NCBI GenBank assembly: GCA_036960405.1 | Contig: JBALWS010000002.1 | Coordinates: 48,984 to 112,983, forward strand | Length of the DNA: 64,000 bases | Direction: 5' to 3' | From: Motiliproteus sp036960405 | Lineage (GTDB): Bacteria; Pseudomonadota; Gammaproteobacteria; Pseudomonadales; Balneatricaceae | In this document: one piece after another, positions 60,716 through 64,000 of the stretch | How positions within the stretch are numbered: position 1 is the stretch's first letter | Layout: each line of letters starts with the position of its first letter | The notes under the pieces: generated by a model | Database searches by the model: none | The model's input: only the letters and a program-made list of their open reading frames with translations | Told to the model about the DNA's origin: nothing | Made by a program: the position numbers and the translations under genes

Positions 60716-61678
60716 TCAAGCCAGTCGTAGCGGGAAAGCCAGCACCTGATCAAGGTGTCCCTTCCCTAATCGCAGCATCAACAACCGATCAACCCCCAAC
60801 GCAACCCCGGCACAATCGGGCATTCCTGCCTCCAGCGCGGCAACCAAGCGCTGGTCAACCGGGTGACACGGATACCCCAACCGAACTCTAGTCTCCAGGT
60901 CGGCGTCAAAACGGCGTGCCTGCTCCTGTGAGTCGGTCAATTCAAAGTAACCGTTGGCCAATTCGACCCCTTCTACGAACAGTTCAAACCGTTTAGCCAC
61001 CGGCTGATCCAAGTTATCATTTTCGACTCGTGCCAAGGCTGCTTGGCTGGCAGGGTAATCGTAAACAAAGGTCGGTTTGATCAGCGCGGGTTCCAACACA
61101 TGGCTAATCAGCACGTTGAGGTATTCGTCACGGTCATCGGATTCCAATGACAGCTCTAGACGCTGCCGGGTCAATAGCCGCAACTGATCTACTGGCGCGG
61201 TATGCGGATCGCAGTCAAGCTGCTGCTGGAACAACTTGCGATAACTGATCCGTTGAAAATCATCTCGGCCTAACGCAGCCGCCACCAGCGCTTCGACCTC
61301 ATCCATCAGCTGACGATCGTCAAAATCAGGGCGGTACCACTCGAGCATGCAAAATTCGGGGTTGTGCTTGCGCCCGCTTTCGCCGTTTCTGAACGCCTTG
61401 GCCAGCTGGTAGATCGGCCCAGAACCCGCCGCCAGCAGTCGCTTCATGGCGTATTCCGGTGAGGTTTGCAGAAATAGCCCCAACCCCTGATCAAAGCCCG
61501 GACCGCAGTACTGGCTCTGCATAGGCTCGAGGTGCGGGTCAGATACCGCCGCCGCAGAGAGTACCGGAGTATCAACCTCCAGTACCCCGCGTTCGGCAAA
61601 AAACTGCCGAATCTGAGCATTCAACTCGGCCCGAGCTCGAATCGCCTCGAGCGAAGCACTGGGTTGCCATGAAATCAT
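60716..61678 (-). CDS. epmA: EF-P--(R)-beta-lysine ligase EpmA
   Basis: A class II lysyl-tRNA-synthetase-like enzyme of 320 residues without the anticodon domain. It carries motif 2-like FRNGESGRKHNPEFCMLEWY and motif 3 CAGVALGVDRLLML. It attaches beta-lysine to Lys34 of EF-P. efp follows upstream on the same strand and epmB is divergent, giving the whole modification set in 3 kb. Confidence 0.95.
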   Translation of the reverse strand: MISWQPSASLEAIRARAELNAQIRQFFAERGVLEVDTPVLSAAAVSDPHLEPMQSQYCGPGFDQGLGLFLQTSPEYAMKRLLAAGSGPIYQLAKAFRNGESGRKHNPEFCMLEWYRPDFDDRQLMDEVEALVAAALGRDDFQRISYRKLFQQQLDCDPHTAPVDQLRLLTRQRLELSLESDDRDEYLNVLISHVLEPALIKPTFVYDYPASQAALARVENDNLDQPVAKRFELFVEGVELANGYFELTDSQEQARRFDADLETRVRLGYPCHPVDQRLVAALEAGMPDCAGVALGVDRLLMLRLGKGHLDQVLAFPLRLA

Positions 61679-61752
61679 AAGTGCCTACGGAATACCTAAA
61701 ACGAGAAAAGGCCAGCATATAGCCGACCTCTTACAATTCTATCACTGCGATA

Positions 61753-62319
61753 TTACGCCCGGCTGACGTACTCACCGGAGCGCGTATCGATCTTCAACAC
61801 TTCGCCTTGATTGATAAACAGCGGTACCCGGACCACGGTTCCAGTGCTCAGCGTTGCAGGCTTGGAACCACCCTGGGCGGTATCGCCTTTAAGCCCAGGA
61901 TCGGTCTCGGTCACTTCCAACTCAACGAAGTTAGCCACAGCGACGAGCAACGGGGCATTGTTGAACAAGGTAACGATGCAAACGTTTTGCTCTTTCAGCC
62001 ATTTAATCGCATCACCCACGGCTTTTTCATCTGCAGCAAACTGCTCGAAGGAGCCATCGGTCAACATGAAGTGCCAGAACTCGCCGTCGGTGTAGAGATA
62101 CTCCATATCTCGTTCCATCACATCGGCGCCTTCCAGTGACTCGCCCGACTTGAAGGTTCGCTCCCAGATCCGGCCAGTATTCAGGTTACGCATTTTCACC
62201 CGAGTGAACGCCTGCCCCTTGCCTGGCTTTACGAAATCAACGTCAACCATCGAGCAAGGATCACCATCGACCATCACTTTAAGACCTGACTTGAATTGAT
62301 TGGTAGAATAGTTCGCCAT
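61753..62319 (-). CDS. efp: Elongation factor P
   Basis: A 188-residue factor relieving polyproline stalling. The modified residue is Lys34 in KPGKGQAF; the three-domain layout and C-terminal GEVLKIDTRSGEYVSRA are standard. It is divergent from epmB and upstream of epmA. Confidence 0.97.
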   Translation of the reverse strand: MANYSTNQFKSGLKVMVDGDPCSMVDVDFVKPGKGQAFTRVKMRNLNTGRIWERTFKSGESLEGADVMERDMEYLYTDGEFWHFMLTDGSFEQFAADEKAVGDAIKWLKEQNVCIVTLFNNAPLLVAVANFVELEVTETDPGLKGDTAQGGSKPATLSTGTVVRVPLFINQGEVLKIDTRSGEYVSRA

Positions 62320-62385
62320 TTTTCCTCACCAAACTAAGCAGTGATGCCACGATGGACATATGCTGTGAGCCCTCAGGGGGCAAAA

Positions 62386-63447
62386 GTGACAATGATACAT
62401 CGAACGGACCCAAGTGTGCAGACTCAAAGCCTGATCAAAACCGAACAAATCGATAAAAGCTGGCAACGATACTTGGCCGAAGCGGTCACCGACCCCAAAC
62501 TGTTGCTTGAACGGCTCGGGTTACCGCTGGCGCTGCTGCCGCAGCTGCAAGCGGCCAACCAGCAATTTAGCTTGCGGGTACCGCAGCCCTTTCTTGATCT
62601 GATCGAGCCGGGAAATATCAACGACCCCTTGCTACAACAGGTACTCCCACAGGCTACCGAGCTTGAGGTTCATCCGGGTTACAACCATGACCCGCTGCAA
62701 GAGGCCGACAGTAACCCGCAACAGGGGGTTATCCATAAATACCATGGTCGGCTGTTGCTGGTGATCAGCGGCGGCTGTGGCATCAACTGTCGTTACTGCT
62801 TTCGGCGCCATTTTCCCTATCAGCAAAACCAACTGGGGGCCGAGCAATGGCAGCAGGCGTTAGATTATCTACGCCTGCATCCCGAGGTAGACGAAGTCAT
62901 TTTCAGCGGCGGCGACCCATTGGTCACCCCCGATAGCCGCTTGTTCAAAATGCTCGAAGATTTGGAACAGCTACCGCAACTCAAGCGTTTGCGCTTTCAC
63001 ACCCGTCTGCCGGTGGTCATCCCCCAACGACTGACCAGCGAGTTCAATCAACGCCTGCAACAGTCCCACTTACAGTCAATCATCGTGCTGCATATCAACC
63101 ACCCCAATGAAGTCAGCGAGCTGTTAAAGGACCTGTTACAACCGCTGCGTCAAAGTGGCATCACGCTGCTCAATCAAAGCGTATTGTTAAAAGGGATTAA
63201 TGACTGCAGTGAGACCTTGGCAACACTCAGCCACAAACTCTTTGATGCGGGAATCATGCCCTACTACCTGCACCGGCTAGACCCGGTAGCGGGTGCCGCC
63301 CATTTTGATATCGCCACAACGCGGGCACAGCAATTGGCTGGAGAACTCAGCGTAAAACTGCCGGGCTACCTAGTCCCCAAGCTCACCCAAGAGATCCCGG
63401 GCGCACCCGCCAAAGTTCAATTACTGCCCGAACTCCCCTCGGTTTGA
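62386..63447 (+). CDS. epmB: EF-P lysine 2,3-aminomutase EpmB
   Basis: A radical-SAM enzyme of about 353 residues converting (S)-alpha-lysine to (R)-beta-lysine. The cluster motif is CGINCRYCFRRHF; IFSGGDPLVTP and LLNQSVLLKGIND follow. GTG 62386 has a G-run 5 nt upstream; ATG 62392 is an alternative. It works with EpmA on EF-P. Confidence 0.94.
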   Translation: MTMIHRTDPSVQTQSLIKTEQIDKSWQRYLAEAVTDPKLLLERLGLPLALLPQLQAANQQFSLRVPQPFLDLIEPGNINDPLLQQVLPQATELEVHPGYNHDPLQEADSNPQQGVIHKYHGRLLLVISGGCGINCRYCFRRHFPYQQNQLGAEQWQQALDYLRLHPEVDEVIFSGGDPLVTPDSRLFKMLEDLEQLPQLKRLRFHTRLPVVIPQRLTSEFNQRLQQSHLQSIIVLHINHPNEVSELLKDLLQPLRQSGITLLNQSVLLKGINDCSETLATLSHKLFDAGIMPYYLHRLDPVAGAAHFDIATTRAQQLAGELSVKLPGYLVPKLTQEIPGAPAKVQLLPELPSV

Positions 63448-63500
63448 GCCACCGGAGCAACACACCAACATCCTTGTAAAACCGATAATATCGGCCAAAC

Positions 63501-63531
63501 TATGGTCACTTTTCAGCAAAAAGTGACCATA
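63501..63531 (+). promoter_or_regulatory. Perfect 13-bp inverted repeat upstream of GST gene
   Basis: TATGGTCACTTTT-CAGCA-AAAAGTGACCATA. It ends right before the AAGGAG ribosome site of the glutathione S-transferase. It is either an operator for a dimeric repressor or an RNA hairpin near the ribosome site. Confidence 0.6.
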
Positions 63532-63542
63532 AGGAGATGCAG

Positions 63543-64000
63543 ATGAAACTATTCGGAATCCCGCTAAGCAACTACTACAACATCGTTAAACTGGCGTTGC
63601 TGGAAAAACAGATCGACTTTGACGAGGTCCACGCACCACCTTCGCAAGAAAAAGAGTTCATCATTCATAGCCCGATGGGAAAAATACCCTACCTGCAGCA
63701 CGGCGATCTGTTTATCTGCGAGTCTCAAGCGATTCTGTTTTATCTGGAGCTGTTCAAACCCAGCCCAAGGCTGTATCCGCTCGATCCCGAACGGGGTGCC
63801 AAGGCTCAGCAGGTTCACCAATTTATCGACCTGTATATCGATGCCGAAGCCCGGACGTTATTACCCGCTGCTTTTTTTGGTGCTCAGGCCAGTGACGAAC
63901 AGATCGAACAGGTCAGCAATCGACTCAAACAGCGAGTCCAGGCCTTAAGTCAGATCACCGAATTTGCGCCCTTTATCGCCGGCAAACAGCTGAGTCACGC
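63543..64000 (+). CDS. Glutathione S-transferase family protein, partial
   Basis: The N-terminal 152 residues are in the window; the gene runs off the end. The thioredoxin-fold part (IPLSNYYNIVKLALLEKQID, MGKIPYLQHGDLFICESQAI) carries the cis-Pro and the ES pair that bind glutathione. A helical domain begins near residue 85. AAGGAG precedes the ATG at 63543. Confidence 0.9.
   Translation, partial: MKLFGIPLSNYYNIVKLALLEKQIDFDEVHAPPSQEKEFIIHSPMGKIPYLQHGDLFICESQAILFYLELFKPSPRLYPLDPERGAKAQQVHQFIDLYIDAEARTLLPAAFFGAQASDEQIEQVSNRLKQRVQALSQITEFAPFIAGKQLSH

Noticed and set aside
1..64000. tRNA, rRNA, CRISPR arrays, prophage or plasmid functions
   Set aside because: No cloverleaf-like, rRNA-like or regularly spaced repeat sequence was found on reading both strands, and no integrase, transposase or phage gene is encoded.

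Overview
The window comes from a gammaproteobacterium, most like the marine Oceanospirillales/Pseudomonadales-type groups. The evidence is gene order: sdhE-ygfX next to nadB; rpoE-rseA-rseC-degP-lepA-lepB-rnc-era-recO-acpS; cysM-relA-mazG; holD-rimI; a FabY-type ketoacyl synthase; and a complete EF-P lysylation set. Base composition is moderately GC rich and fairly even. There is no rRNA, tRNA, prophage, CRISPR array or intact insertion sequence.

Region 1 (1-16970) is one functional unit for a molybdo/tungsto-pterin formate dehydrogenase. On the minus strand it runs polyferredoxin, TorD-like chaperone, Tat-signal small subunit FdhX and the start of the catalytic subunit FdhA. It is flanked by DUF3305/DUF3306 accessory genes and by divergent fdhD plus an HTH/periplasmic-binding-like regulator. 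Beyond a TrmH-type methyltransferase and an OB-fold protein lies a sensor kinase/sigma-54 activator pair, then tupABC (tungstate import) and mobA-mobB-moeA (cofactor maturation). Three -24/-12 promoters, ahead of the fdh operon, fdhD and tupA, each have a copy of a shared GGG(N)CAAAATGACCC-like site 50-120 bp upstream. This ties the region into one probable sigma-54 regulon.

Region 2 (17000-24700) is more accessory: a histidine-phosphatase lipoprotein, a truncated acyl-CoA dehydrogenase remnant beside an AraC regulator, an HD-GYP protein, a PhnD-like/PAS/GGDEF diguanylate cyclase, a MITE-like inverted-repeat element, phnN and an FmdB-like protein.

Region 3 (24780-31000) has a HIT protein, a phosphate acetyl/butyryltransferase-acetate kinase-FabI2 group, a cytochrome c, a NUDIX hydrolase, an alpha/beta hydrolase and PagL. 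The promoters of pta, fabI and the later sulP gene share a TTGCAACGCA-type motif.

Region 4 (31000-50900) holds the housekeeping stringent-response, ribosome and envelope-stress operons on the minus strand, then nadB, sdhE and ygfX, an RsmZ/CsrB-like small RNA, an OmpA-type lipoprotein, fabY and tatD. The sigma-E anti-sigma factor here looks like an RseA fused to the C-terminal domain of RseB.

Region 5 (51000-64000) has a duplicated small membrane protein, prfC, a SulP transporter, a PilZ protein, holD-rimI, leuA preceded by a leucine-rich leader peptide, a PatB/MalY enzyme, epmA-efp-epmB, and a glutathione S-transferase cut by the window edge and preceded by a long perfect palindrome.
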